Assembly: GCA_045129695.1 (NCBI GenBank)
Contig: JBGVJZ010000005.1
Coordinates: forward strand, 10,888-74,887
Direction of reading: 5' to 3'
Origin: Eshraghiella sp045129695
GTDB lineage: Bacteria; Bacillota; Clostridia; Lachnospirales; Lachnospiraceae
Length of the DNA stretch: 64,000 nucleotides
In this document: positions 24,657 through 33,027 of the stretch, one piece after another
Layout: the number at the start of each line of letters is the position of its first letter
How positions within the stretch are numbered: position 1 is the stretch's first letter
Position numbers and translations under genes: made by a program
The notes under the pieces: generated by a model
Databases searched by the model: none
What the model was told of the DNA's origin: nothing
The model's input: the letters and a program-made list of their open reading frames with translations, nothing else

Positions 24657-26171
24657 ATGAAAAATGTTTTAGAATTTCTCGAAAAGTCAACTTTAAAATA
24701 CCCTGATAAGATTGCAGCCAGAGACCCGGAAGTGGCAGATACATTTATGGAGCTCAGGGATAATGCAATGCGGACAGGTTCTTTTTTTCTAAAATACAAT
24801 TGCGTCAGAAAGCCTGTTGCGGTATTTATGGAAAAAAGCGTAAGAACACTTGAACTCTTTCTGGGAATAGTGTATTCAGGGAATTTTTATGTTCTTATTG
24901 ATCCTAATTTTCCTGTTGAAAGAATTAACAGAATATTGGAAGTTTTGCAGCCTGTATGCGTGGTGACACTTAAGAAATTTACAGATAAACTTGGCGAGAC
25001 TTTATATAGAGGAAGCATAGTGATTGAAGACGAAGCGGACGCAGAGATAGATGAAACCGGACTGAATAAGGTTAGAGTAGATATGACGGAAACGGATCCG
25101 TTATATGGTATTTTTACATCAGGTTCGACAGGAGTGCCAAAATGTGTGCTTGTGGGACATAGTTCTGTGATTGATTTCATTAATGTATTTACTGAAACAT
25201 TTAATATTACGGATAAGGACACATTGGGTAATCAGGCACCATTTGATTTTGATGTGTCCGTCAAGGATATATATTCTTGTCTGAGAACGGGAGCGACGCT
25301 TGTAATCATTCCAAAGTCATATTTTATGTTTCCTAATGCGGTTATGGACTGGTTGGAGGAGAACAAGGTTACAACACTTATATGGGCAGTTTCTGCATTA
25401 TGTCTTCTAAACAGACTTCATGGTTTGAAATACAAGCATATTAATGCGCTTAACAAGGTTCTATTCAGTGGGGAGGCGATGCCGGTTAAACAGCTTAATC
25501 AATGGAGATCGCATTACCCTGATGCGTTATTTGTAAATCTTTACGGACCTACTGAAATTACATGTAACTGTACATATGAGATTATTGACAGGGAATATGG
25601 TGATGGAGACAGACTTCCGATAGGAAGAGCCTTTGATAATGAGAAAGTATTTCTTATGTCAGACGATAATACATATATCACAGAAACCAATACTACAGGT
25701 GAAATCTGTGTTGCAGGGAGATGTCTTGCACTCGGTTATTATAATAATACCAATGCCAATGACAAAGCGTTTATAGCCAATCCGATGAATAAATCATATT
25801 TTGAGAGGATTTACTGTACAGGTGACTTGGGATATTATGGTGAAGATGGAAGACTGTATTTTGCAGGCAGAAAAGATTTTCAGATAAAACACATGGGACA
25901 CCGTATTGAACTGGAGGAAATTGACAGTGCAGTTAATGGTGTTGAGGGAATTGAGAGAAGTCTCTGTTTCTTTGATGAGATTAAGAATAAAATAGTATGT
26001 GTATATGAGGGAAGTATTGAACCGAAAGATTTAAAAGCATCACTCCGTATTTCTATTCCTGACTGGATGGTGCCTAATGTAATGCTTCCGATTGAAGAAA
26101 TGCCGCTTAATAAAAACGGAAAAACAGACAGAAATGTTCTAAAGGAATACTACAGGGAAAGGAAGGGATAA
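24657..26171 (+). CDS. Amino acid adenylation enzyme (DltA-like AMP ligase)
   Basis: 504-residue stand-alone adenylation domain that should activate an amino acid as aminoacyl-AMP and load it on the acyl carrier protein at 27353. Core motifs are complete: A3 IFTSGSTGVPK (about 152-162), A5 NLYGPTE (294-300), A7 YCTGDLG (386-392), A8 GRKDFQIKHMGHRIE (404-418) and the A10 lysine in NKNGKTDR. Size and order match DltA, but the genes around it are not those of a standard dlt operon, so D-alanine cannot be assumed as substrate. AGGGAG precedes the ATG. The PLP decarboxylase gene starts one base after the stop. Confidence 0.88.
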   Translation: MKNVLEFLEKSTLKYPDKIAARDPEVADTFMELRDNAMRTGSFFLKYNCVRKPVAVFMEKSVRTLELFLGIVYSGNFYVLIDPNFPVERINRILEVLQPVCVVTLKKFTDKLGETLYRGSIVIEDEADAEIDETGLNKVRVDMTETDPLYGIFTSGSTGVPKCVLVGHSSVIDFINVFTETFNITDKDTLGNQAPFDFDVSVKDIYSCLRTGATLVIIPKSYFMFPNAVMDWLEENKVTTLIWAVSALCLLNRLHGLKYKHINALNKVLFSGEAMPVKQLNQWRSHYPDALFVNLYGPTEITCNCTYEIIDREYGDGDRLPIGRAFDNEKVFLMSDDNTYITETNTTGEICVAGRCLALGYYNNTNANDKAFIANPMNKSYFERIYCTGDLGYYGEDGRLYFAGRKDFQIKHMGHRIELEEIDSAVNGVEGIERSLCFFDEIKNKIVCVYEGSIEPKDLKASLRISIPDWMVPNVMLPIEEMPLNKNGKTDRNVLKEYYRERKG

Positions 26172-26172
26172 G

Positions 26173-27348
26173 ATGCAGAAGGTTATAGAAGAAATCAGAA
26201 AATCCTGCAAAAACTCTTTTTATGTATTCTGGATTGACCGTCTCTATGATAGAATCAGCCTTATATATGAGATGCTGGGTGCCGGAACCGGCGTGTGTTA
26301 TGCAATGAAAGCCAATCCTTTTCTGATTGACAGTCTTAGAAATTATACGGATTATTTTGAAGTATGTTCTCCGGGAGAATATGAGATATGTGCGTCGAGA
26401 AATATTAATTCATCCAAAATAATTATTTCGGGAGTTAATAAGACCAAGGAGTCAATGGCAAGGATTATGAGCCTTGGAAGAGGAAAAGGTATTTTTACAG
26501 TTGAATCCCGCAGTCATTATGATATACTTAAATCGCTCTCAAAGGAACTTAACATACAGATTAAAGTAATTCTCCGCTTATCCAGTGGCAATCAGTTTGG
26601 AATGGATTATGATACGATGTTTGAGGTGCTGGAGGACATTATTAAAGGTGGAAACATTGAATTTTATGGAATACACTTTTATTCAGGCACACAGAAGAAA
26701 ATGGCCAAGATTGAAACGGAGCTGGAGATGTTGGAATGCCTTGGTGGTGCTATACAGGAGAAATATAAGATTAAGCCAAAGCTATTGGAATATGGTCCCG
26801 GACTTTCGGTTTCATATTTTGAAGGAGATAAAGCAATCAGTCCCAAAGAGCAGTTACAGAATTTGAAGAACTGTATTAATAAAATAACCTGCTATGACAA
26901 AGTTAATATTGAATTGGGAAGATTTATTGCATCAGAATGCGGTTCGTTTGTAACCAATGTGATTGATGTGAAGAAGAACTATGATATTAATTACTGTATT
27001 CTTGACGGAGGAATACATCAGCTTAATTATTATGGTCAGCTTATGGGTATGAAAATTCCGGTTATTAAAGCCGTTACCTGTAATAGCGAACCAATGATAA
27101 AATATAATCTCTGCGGTTCGTTATGTACTGTAAGTGATGTTCTGGTTAAGGAGAAGGAATTGCCAAAGCTGGAGGTTGGAGATTATCTGATATTTGAAAA
27201 TTGCGGAGCATATTCCGTAACAGAGAGTATGGCGTTGTTTTTAAGTCGCGAACTGCCGGAAATATATACCTATTCTGATGAAGAAGGTATAAAAAGGCTA
27301 AGAAAAACGTTTGAGACATACATATTAAATACAAATCAGGAGGAATGA
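26173..27348 (+). CDS. PLP-dependent decarboxylase (alanine racemase-fold, LysA/BtrK-like)
   Basis: 391-residue fold-type III PLP enzyme of the Orn/DAP/Arg decarboxylase family. The Schiff-base lysine is Lys46 in YAMKANP. The barrel segment GIHFYSGTQ, the phosphate-binding loop YGPGLS, the substrate-site IELGRFIASECG and the C-terminal LCGSLCTVSDVL with the cross-subunit catalytic Cys and Asp are all present. Free meso-diaminopimelate, lysine or ornithine are the classical substrates. BtrK of butirosin synthesis, in the same family, instead decarboxylates glutamate tethered to a carrier protein. Position between an AMP ligase and a carrier protein gene makes the tethered route attractive. Confidence 0.87.
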   Translation: MQKVIEEIRKSCKNSFYVFWIDRLYDRISLIYEMLGAGTGVCYAMKANPFLIDSLRNYTDYFEVCSPGEYEICASRNINSSKIIISGVNKTKESMARIMSLGRGKGIFTVESRSHYDILKSLSKELNIQIKVILRLSSGNQFGMDYDTMFEVLEDIIKGGNIEFYGIHFYSGTQKKMAKIETELEMLECLGGAIQEKYKIKPKLLEYGPGLSVSYFEGDKAISPKEQLQNLKNCINKITCYDKVNIELGRFIASECGSFVTNVIDVKKNYDINYCILDGGIHQLNYYGQLMGMKIPVIKAVTCNSEPMIKYNLCGSLCTVSDVLVKEKELPKLEVGDYLIFENCGAYSVTESMALFLSRELPEIYTYSDEEGIKRLRKTFETYILNTNQEE

Positions 27349-27352
27349 AAGA

Positions 27353-27580
27353 ATGAACGAATTGATTGAAATTTTGGAGGAAATTGTACCGGGAGTTGAT
27401 TTTGAGAATTGTACAACATTGATTGATGATCAGATTCTTGACTCTTTTGGTATTTTACAGCTTGTATCAGAAATAGAGGATGCTTTTGATGTAGAAATTG
27501 CTCCGTCAGAGCTTGTAGCGGAGAATTTTAATTCAGCTAATGCACTTTGGGATATGATTACAAGATTGAAAGGGGAATAG
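27353..27580 (+). CDS. Acyl carrier protein (DltC-like)
   Basis: 75-residue carrier protein. The phosphopantetheine attachment site is Ser31 in DDQILDSFGILQLVSEIE (DSF in place of the usual DSL). It should carry the activated amino acid as a thioester between the AMP ligase and the MBOAT acyltransferase. AGGAGG precedes the ATG, and the gene lies 4 bases after the decarboxylase. The Sfp-type transferase at 43944 could convert it to the holo form. Confidence 0.9.
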   Translation: MNELIEILEEIVPGVDFENCTTLIDDQILDSFGILQLVSEIEDAFDVEIAPSELVAENFNSANALWDMITRLKGE

Positions 27581-27582
27581 AA

Positions 27583-29133
27583 ATGTCTTACCACTTGGTA
27601 AAATATTTTGCATTATTTTTACCCATTGTAATTATTGTGTATCAGCTTGTACCAAAGAAATTCAGATTTATAGTTATGCTTGCGGCAGATTATATTTTCT
27701 TCTTTCTGTGCAGCAAATGGCTTGTATTATATCTGATGGGTTCAACGCTTATCACTCATTTTGTAGGACTATGGCTTGAAAAGGCGGATAGAGCAGGGGC
27801 ATCGGATGCCAAAACACTTACACGTAAGAAAAGAAAGATTCTTGCGGTCGGTGTCCTATCCAATCTTGGAATTTTGATAGTTCTTAAATATTTTAATTTT
27901 GTAGGAATGAATATTTCAGGAATTATTAATTCCTTCGGTGTAGAAGTTGATTTTAATCCGATTAAATTTATGGTTCCCATCGGCATTTCCTACTATACTT
28001 TGGAGATTATCAGTTACCTTACTGATGTATACAGAAATACCCAGAAGGCAGAACATAATCTTGCAAAAACTGCACTGTTTTTGAGTTTTTTTCCACAGAT
28101 AATGGAGGGGCCAATCTGTCGATTCAGTCAGACTGCGGATAAACTTTATGAGGGAGAAGGAATACATTATATCAATCTCAAAAAAGGTTATCAGAGAATT
28201 CTGTGGGGACTATTGAAGAAAATTGTTATTGCAGACAGGCTTGTTTCGGCGGTATCGGTTATTTTTGAAAACTATAGTTCCATGGGAGGAGTCTTTGTAA
28301 TTATTGGTGCTTTTGCATACACTTGTCAGCTCTATATGGAGTTCTCAGGATGTATGGATATTATCATCGGAACCGGAGAAATTTTTGGAATTAAGCTTCC
28401 GGAGAATTTTCGTCAGCCATTCTTTGCAAAGACAGCATCTGAATTTTGGAGAAGGTGGCATATAACTTTGGGAACATGGTTTAAGGATTATGTTTTCAAT
28501 ACGGTTGCACTCGCAAAGCCTGTTAAGAATTTTGCAAAGAAGGTCAAAAACCGTTTTGGCAGAAATGTTAGCAAGTTCGTTGCACCGACAATTGCATTGT
28601 TCTGTGTCTGGAGCTGTAACGGTTTATGGCATGGTGCAAAATGGACATTTATATTCTATGGAATATATTATTTTGTGCTTATTTTCATTGAAAATATTAC
28701 TGAAGAACCGGTTAGGAAGCTTACAAAGAAGTTGCATATAAACAGGGAATCCAAAGGTTACAAGGCTTTCCAGGCTGTGAAACTTATGCTGATTGTAGCA
28801 GTGGGTGAACTGTTTTTCAGAGCGACATCTGTTAAGGATGGGTTTCTGATGCTTGGAAAAGTATTTACGGATTTTGGAATTTCACGTTTTGCAGAAGACT
28901 ATGCAACACTTGGACTTGAATATTATGACTGGATAATTGTAGGTGTAGGCGTTGTGATGGTATCTATTGTGAGTTATTTCAATGAAAAGGGAATATCAGT
29001 AAGAGATAAAATATCATCGATGGCACTTCCTGTTCGCTGGGCATTGTTGTATGCAGGAATACTTGTTGTAGTATTCTTAGGTGCTTATGGACTGGGATAT
29101 ACCACAGTTGATATGATATATGCAGGATATTAG
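27583..29133 (+). CDS. MBOAT family acyltransferase (DltB-like)
   Basis: 516-residue polytopic membrane protein of the membrane-bound O-acyltransferase family. Diagnostic segments are PQIMEGPICRF (about 171-181), FWRRWHITLGTWFKDYVF (289-305, His293) and CNGLWHGAKW with the conserved catalytic-funnel His350. In Dlt systems this protein passes the acyl group from the carrier protein across the membrane. Two starts are open; ATG 27583 is two bases after the carrier-protein stop and has AAAGGGG upstream, while 27547 lies inside the previous gene. Confidence 0.92.
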   Translation: MSYHLVKYFALFLPIVIIVYQLVPKKFRFIVMLAADYIFFFLCSKWLVLYLMGSTLITHFVGLWLEKADRAGASDAKTLTRKKRKILAVGVLSNLGILIVLKYFNFVGMNISGIINSFGVEVDFNPIKFMVPIGISYYTLEIISYLTDVYRNTQKAEHNLAKTALFLSFFPQIMEGPICRFSQTADKLYEGEGIHYINLKKGYQRILWGLLKKIVIADRLVSAVSVIFENYSSMGGVFVIIGAFAYTCQLYMEFSGCMDIIIGTGEIFGIKLPENFRQPFFAKTASEFWRRWHITLGTWFKDYVFNTVALAKPVKNFAKKVKNRFGRNVSKFVAPTIALFCVWSCNGLWHGAKWTFIFYGIYYFVLIFIENITEEPVRKLTKKLHINRESKGYKAFQAVKLMLIVAVGELFFRATSVKDGFLMLGKVFTDFGISRFAEDYATLGLEYYDWIIVGVGVVMVSIVSYFNEKGISVRDKISSMALPVRWALLYAGILVVVFLGAYGLGYTTVDMIYAGY

Positions 29134-29143
29134 GAGGGACAGG

Positions 29144-30121
29144 ATGAGAATTAAAATTAAGAAAATAATGAAAGCTCTCTGTTTCCTGCTTGGACTTTTG
29201 ATTATACTGGCAGTTAGTTCGATGATTATACGTCCCAATGGAAACGTATACAATTCAAGTGCAGTAGAGAGTAAGACAAAGTCTTATCAGCTTGAAAAAG
29301 AAAACAGTGTGGATGTTATTTTTCTTGGAGACAGTGAGACATATGCTAATTTCTCACCTTTACATATATGGAATGAAACAGGTATTACCTCTTATGTGAT
29401 GGGGATATCGGCACAGCGTTTATGTGATACTTATGAACTTTTAAAGCGTTCAGTAGAAAATCAGGATATTAAACTTGTTTTGTTAGAAACAAATTGCCTG
29501 TATCGTGATTCGTCGACCTATAACAGTGATAGTGACGATTATGTTATGGATAAGGCAAGTGATATTTTCCCTGTTCTTAAATATCATTCAAGATGGAAAG
29601 AATATCTTCCGGGAAATCCTTCAACAGAACATTCAATGGAAGAACGTAATTATAAAGGTTTTCGTCTTCGTTTCGAGGCAGAATCATATACTGCAGGTGA
29701 ATGGATGCATAAAACAGATATGGTAGAAGAAATTGCAGCTAATAACATAGATTATTTGTTGAAGATTAAAAACTTCTGTGATGAGAGAAATATCGAATTT
29801 GCTTTAGTAAGTGCACCTTCACCGGATTGCTGGACATATGAAAGACATAATGCGGTTTCTCAATGGGCATGCGATAATTCGGTGGATTTTCTGGATTTGA
29901 ATCTTATTGCTGATGAACTGGATATTAATTGGGCAACTGATACAAGGGACGCCGGAAATCACGTTAATTATTATGGTGCTGAAAAGGTTTCTGGTTATTT
30001 ATCCGTATACCTTAAGGAAAATTACGAACTGACAGACCATAGAAATGATTCATATTATGAAGACTGGAATAATAAATATGAGGATTATTATAATAAAATA
30101 ATGTTACATCATAATAATTGA
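29144..30121 (+). CDS. SGNH-hydrolase-like, DltD-like membrane-anchored protein
   Basis: 325 residues: one N-terminal transmembrane helix (about 11-28), then an extracytoplasmic SGNH-type domain. Block I is FLGDSETY with the nucleophile Ser64, and the DxxxH pair of block V is Asp269/His273 in DAGNH. In Dlt systems such a protein completes transfer of the acyl group to the polymer; SGNH proteins also act as acyl esterases or transferases. AGGAGG lies 6 bases before ATG 29144. Fifth gene of the Dlt-like operon, 10 bases after the MBOAT gene. Confidence 0.85.
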   Translation: MRIKIKKIMKALCFLLGLLIILAVSSMIIRPNGNVYNSSAVESKTKSYQLEKENSVDVIFLGDSETYANFSPLHIWNETGITSYVMGISAQRLCDTYELLKRSVENQDIKLVLLETNCLYRDSSTYNSDSDDYVMDKASDIFPVLKYHSRWKEYLPGNPSTEHSMEERNYKGFRLRFEAESYTAGEWMHKTDMVEEIAANNIDYLLKIKNFCDERNIEFALVSAPSPDCWTYERHNAVSQWACDNSVDFLDLNLIADELDINWATDTRDAGNHVNYYGAEKVSGYLSVYLKENYELTDHRNDSYYEDWNNKYEDYYNKIMLHHNN

Positions 30122-30141
30122 AGAAAGATTGGAAATGATCT

Positions 30142-30618
30142 ATGATGAAGACAATAATTAAAAAACCGTTGTCATTACTCTTTTGTAGTGTGCTGATTGC
30201 AGCTATGGCACTATTTACAACCGAATGTAAAGACAGCAACACAACAAACAAGGAAACAGAGTCTAAGACAGAAATGGAGTCTCCGATAGAGGAAGCAGAG
30301 ACAACGGGTAAGAACGTTCTAGGTGAAGGAGAAGTACAGTTTGTATTTACCGTTGTGGACAAGGATGGTAATGAAACCTGGTTTGAGATTCACACAGATG
30401 AAAAAAATGTCGGAGACGCTCTTTTGGAGCATGGTTTAATTGCTGGAGAAGATGGTGAATTCGGGCTTTATGTCAAAGAAGTTAACGGAATTTCAGCAGA
30501 TTATGACAAGGATGGCATGTACTGGGCATTTTATGTGAATGGTAAGTATGCCATGAGTGGTGTTGATACTACTGAAATTGAAGAAGGCAGCCAATATACA
30601 TTTAAGGTTGAAAAATGA
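30142..30618 (+). CDS. DUF4430 (transcobalamin-like) exported protein
   Basis: 158 residues. The signal-type N-terminus ends in FTTEC, a poor lipobox because the -1 residue is Glu, so lipidation is uncertain. A Ser/Thr/Glu-rich linker follows, and the C-terminal 90 residues form a DUF4430 domain (EVNGISADYDKDGMYWAFYV, then EEGSQYTFKVEK). This fold resembles the C-terminal domain of transcobalamin/intrinsic factor and is often found with ECF vitamin transporters. It overlaps the next gene by 4 bases, so the two are coupled. No cobalamin riboswitch is visible upstream. Confidence 0.8.
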   Translation: MMKTIIKKPLSLLFCSVLIAAMALFTTECKDSNTTNKETESKTEMESPIEEAETTGKNVLGEGEVQFVFTVVDKDGNETWFEIHTDEKNVGDALLEHGLIAGEDGEFGLYVKEVNGISADYDKDGMYWAFYVNGKYAMSGVDTTEIEEGSQYTFKVEK

Positions 30619-31136
30619 TGAAACTTAATGTTAGAGAAATTACAGTTTACGGAATGCTTGGAGCACTTATGTATGTGTCTAAGATTGTAATGGAAGTTTT
30701 GCCAAATGTACATCTGATAGGTGTATTTACTATAGCATTAACGGTTGTATACAGAAGTAAAGCATTGTTTCCGATATATATATTTGTTTTTTTGACGGGA
30801 ATCTATGCCGGTTTTGCCGGCTGGTGGATTCCTTATTTGTATGTCTGGGCTGTTTTGTGGGGAATAATAATGTTGTTGCCACAAAATATGCCGCCAGCGG
30901 TTCGACCGATTGTTTATATGATTATATGTGGACTTCATGGAATGGGATATGGAACTTTATATGCCCCTGTTCAGGCATTAATGTTTGGGTTTGATTTTCA
31001 AGGAATGGTGGCATGGATTGTTGCCGGCTTTCCATGGGATGTTGTGCATGGAATAGGTAATTTGGTCTGTGGAATTTTAATTGTACCAATTATTTCAGCA
31101 CTACGACTTGCAGAAAGAATTACACACCCAAAATAA
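30615..31136 (+). CDS. ECF transporter S component
   Basis: 173-residue integral membrane protein with five or six helices, matching the size and layout of substrate-capture S components of energy-coupling-factor vitamin transporters. Characteristic features are an N-terminal helix beginning REITVYGMLGALMYVSK and a C-terminal PWDVVHGIGNLVCGILIVP. No A/A'/T module genes are nearby, as is usual when the module is shared. The preceding DUF4430 gene suggests cobalamin or a related corrinoid, but this is inference. Last gene before the sigma factor. Confidence 0.82.
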   Translation: MMKLNVREITVYGMLGALMYVSKIVMEVLPNVHLIGVFTIALTVVYRSKALFPIYIFVFLTGIYAGFAGWWIPYLYVWAVLWGIIMLLPQNMPPAVRPIVYMIICGLHGMGYGTLYAPVQALMFGFDFQGMVAWIVAGFPWDVVHGIGNLVCGILIVPIISALRLAERITHPK

Positions 31137-31183
31137 AAATTACATAGTATTCAGAAAAACATAGTGACCATCAATGGAATTTT

Positions 31184-31225
31184 CCCTCTATATATGTGTA
31201 GATAAATATTACACGAAAGAGGGGG
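31184..31225 (+). promoter_or_regulatory. Hairpin covering the ribosome binding site of the sigma gene
   Basis: CCCTCT (31184-31189) can pair with AGAGGG (31218-31223), which is part of the Shine-Dalgarno sequence. An inner stem GTGTA (31196-31200) with TACAC (31210-31214) extends it. The structure could limit translation of the sigma factor. Confidence 0.4.
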
Positions 31226-31229
31226 TAGT

Positions 31230-31784
31230 ATGGAAGACTATGAAATCGTTAAGCTGTTTAGCATTAAATCAGATTTAGCGATTAAAGAAGTTGAGAAGAA
31301 ATACGGAAGGTACATTTATTATATTTGCCTGTGTGTTACAGGCAGGCATGAGGATGCAGAGGAATGTTTTAATGACAGCCTGTATATTTTATGGAGCAGA
31401 ATCCCGTTAAGTCAGCCACAATCACTTCCTGCTTATATACGGACGGTAGCGTACCATGTAGCATTAGGCAGGATGGATTATTATAATGCAGCCAAAAGAG
31501 ACCGACAGCTGGAAGAGGATTTTGATGAGAATAGAATAGGTACAGGTGGCAATAATATTGAAGAGCTCATTGAAAAATTATGTATTGTAACTGCGTTTCA
31601 GAAATTTATGCATGGATTGTCTTTGGAAAAACAATGTGTTTTTACCGAGAAATATAATAATTCCAAATCTATTGAGGAGATATCCAATAAATATGGAATG
31701 TCTCAGAGTAAGGTTAAAATGATGCTGTTTCGTATGAGACAGGAATTTAAAAAACGACTTGAAGAAGAAAATATTTACATATAA
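31230..31784 (+). CDS. RNA polymerase sigma factor, ECF-like
   Basis: 184 residues with a region 2 (YIYYICLCVTGRHEDAEECF, then DSLYILWSRIP) and a C-terminal region 4 helix-turn-helix (KSIEEISNKYGMSQSKVKMM). There is no region 1.1 or 3, as in group 4 sigma factors. Region 2 departs somewhat from the usual DAEDLVQE pattern. No anti-sigma gene of a known class adjoins it; the next gene is a TPR lipoprotein with its own promoter. AGAGGGGG precedes the start and can be paired in the leader hairpin. Confidence 0.85.
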   Translation: MEDYEIVKLFSIKSDLAIKEVEKKYGRYIYYICLCVTGRHEDAEECFNDSLYILWSRIPLSQPQSLPAYIRTVAYHVALGRMDYYNAAKRDRQLEEDFDENRIGTGGNNIEELIEKLCIVTAFQKFMHGLSLEKQCVFTEKYNNSKSIEEISNKYGMSQSKVKMMLFRMRQEFKKRLEEENIYI

Positions 31785-31798
31785 GTTTTTTCTTTTGC

Positions 31799-31827
31799 TT
31801 GTTGCAGACAAAATACTATGTTACAAT
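31799..31827 (+). promoter_or_regulatory. Promoter of TPR lipoprotein
   Basis: TTGTTG (31799-31804), 17-base spacer, TACAAT (31822-31827), 32 bases before the start codon. Confidence 0.6.
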
Positions 31828-31859
31828 CTATCTGTAATTCTGTTATTTAGGAGATTAAT

Positions 31860-33017
31860 ATGAAAAAATATTATATTATAGATTTATTGTGTGCAGGAGC
31901 TATTGCTGCAACTATGTTGTCAGGATGTAAGGCAACGGGAGAGGATTATTATCAGGATGGATTAACTTATTATAAGGAATCAGATTATAACAAAGCTGTT
32001 GAATGTTTCCAGAAAGCTGTTGAGAATGATTCAGATAATGTGTCATATAATGTATATCTTGGGATGTCTTTGTTAGAGACGGGAGATTATGCAGAGGCAC
32101 TTACGACTTTTGAGTCAGTAGCGAAGGTTACAGATTCCAACAGGGACGCTTACAGAGGACTTGGTATAGCATATCTGAATAATGGCATGCCGGATGAAGC
32201 TATTGAGGCTTTTAACAAGGTGCTCGAGTTGAGTAAGAAATATGACAGTATAAGGCTGGATGCCATGAAGTATCTTGCGTCATGTTATTATGAAACAGAA
32301 GATTATGCTTCAGCGGTAGAATTGTATACGGAAATAATTGATAAGACGGACAAGAAGTCTGTTGATGAATTGTATCAGTTGTATTATTTGCGTGGAACCA
32401 CATATATTAGGCTGGATGATGAGAATAATGCTGCCCTTGATTATGAGGAGTCCATTGAGTTGAATGGTGAAGATTATAATTTATGCAGTAATATGTATTA
32501 TAATTTTAAGGCAGCAGGATATCAGGACAGAGCAGAGTCTTATTTAAAGAGAATAATACAGGCTGAGGATGCTGATGCGTATTTAAAGGGTAAGACATAT
32601 TATATCCTTGAAGATTATGAGCAGGCAGAGAAATATCTGCTTGAGGCATATGACGGAGGAGATAAGGAAGCCGCATATTATCTTGCCATGACATATGAAC
32701 AGAAGTCGGATTATATTAATGCAGATAAATTATATCAGTCATTTATGAGTGCGCATCCGAATGATTATGGTATTTATAATCAGTATGGAGCTTACCTTAT
32801 TAACAGAGGCAGCTACAATAATGCCCTTGTATACATTGAAACAGGTCTTGGACTTGCCAAGGAAGATGAGAAAAGGGAATTGCTGTTTAATCAGGCGGTT
32901 TGTTACGAATATATGCATGACTATGATAAGGCATATGAACTTTTCAAGGATTATGTAAGTAAATATCCTGATGACAAAGCAGCACAGAAAGAATTGGATT
33001 TTCTTTCCAGCAGATAA
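31860..33017 (+). CDS. TPR-repeat lipoprotein
   Basis: 385-residue lipoprotein: signal peptide with lipobox LSGC, then about nine tetratricopeptide repeats filling the rest. Examples are YYKESDYNKAVECFQKAVE, YLNNGMPDEAIEAFNKVLE and CYYETEDYASAVELYTEII. It should be an extracytoplasmic scaffold for protein interaction, and no partner can be named. It follows an ECF-like sigma gene by 75 bases and could be in its regulon or act on it. AGGAGA precedes the ATG. Confidence 0.88.
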   Translation: MKKYYIIDLLCAGAIAATMLSGCKATGEDYYQDGLTYYKESDYNKAVECFQKAVENDSDNVSYNVYLGMSLLETGDYAEALTTFESVAKVTDSNRDAYRGLGIAYLNNGMPDEAIEAFNKVLELSKKYDSIRLDAMKYLASCYYETEDYASAVELYTEIIDKTDKKSVDELYQLYYLRGTTYIRLDDENNAALDYEESIELNGEDYNLCSNMYYNFKAAGYQDRAESYLKRIIQAEDADAYLKGKTYYILEDYEQAEKYLLEAYDGGDKEAAYYLAMTYEQKSDYINADKLYQSFMSAHPNDYGIYNQYGAYLINRGSYNNALVYIETGLGLAKEDEKRELLFNQAVCYEYMHDYDKAYELFKDYVSKYPDDKAAQKELDFLSSR

Positions 33018-33027
33018 TGGAGATTGT

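Noticed and set aside
24657..29133. Canonical D-alanylation (dltABCD) operon
   Set aside because: The PLP decarboxylase gene lies between the ligase and carrier genes and no DltX-like small frame is visible, so D-alanine and the dlt symbols are not assigned.
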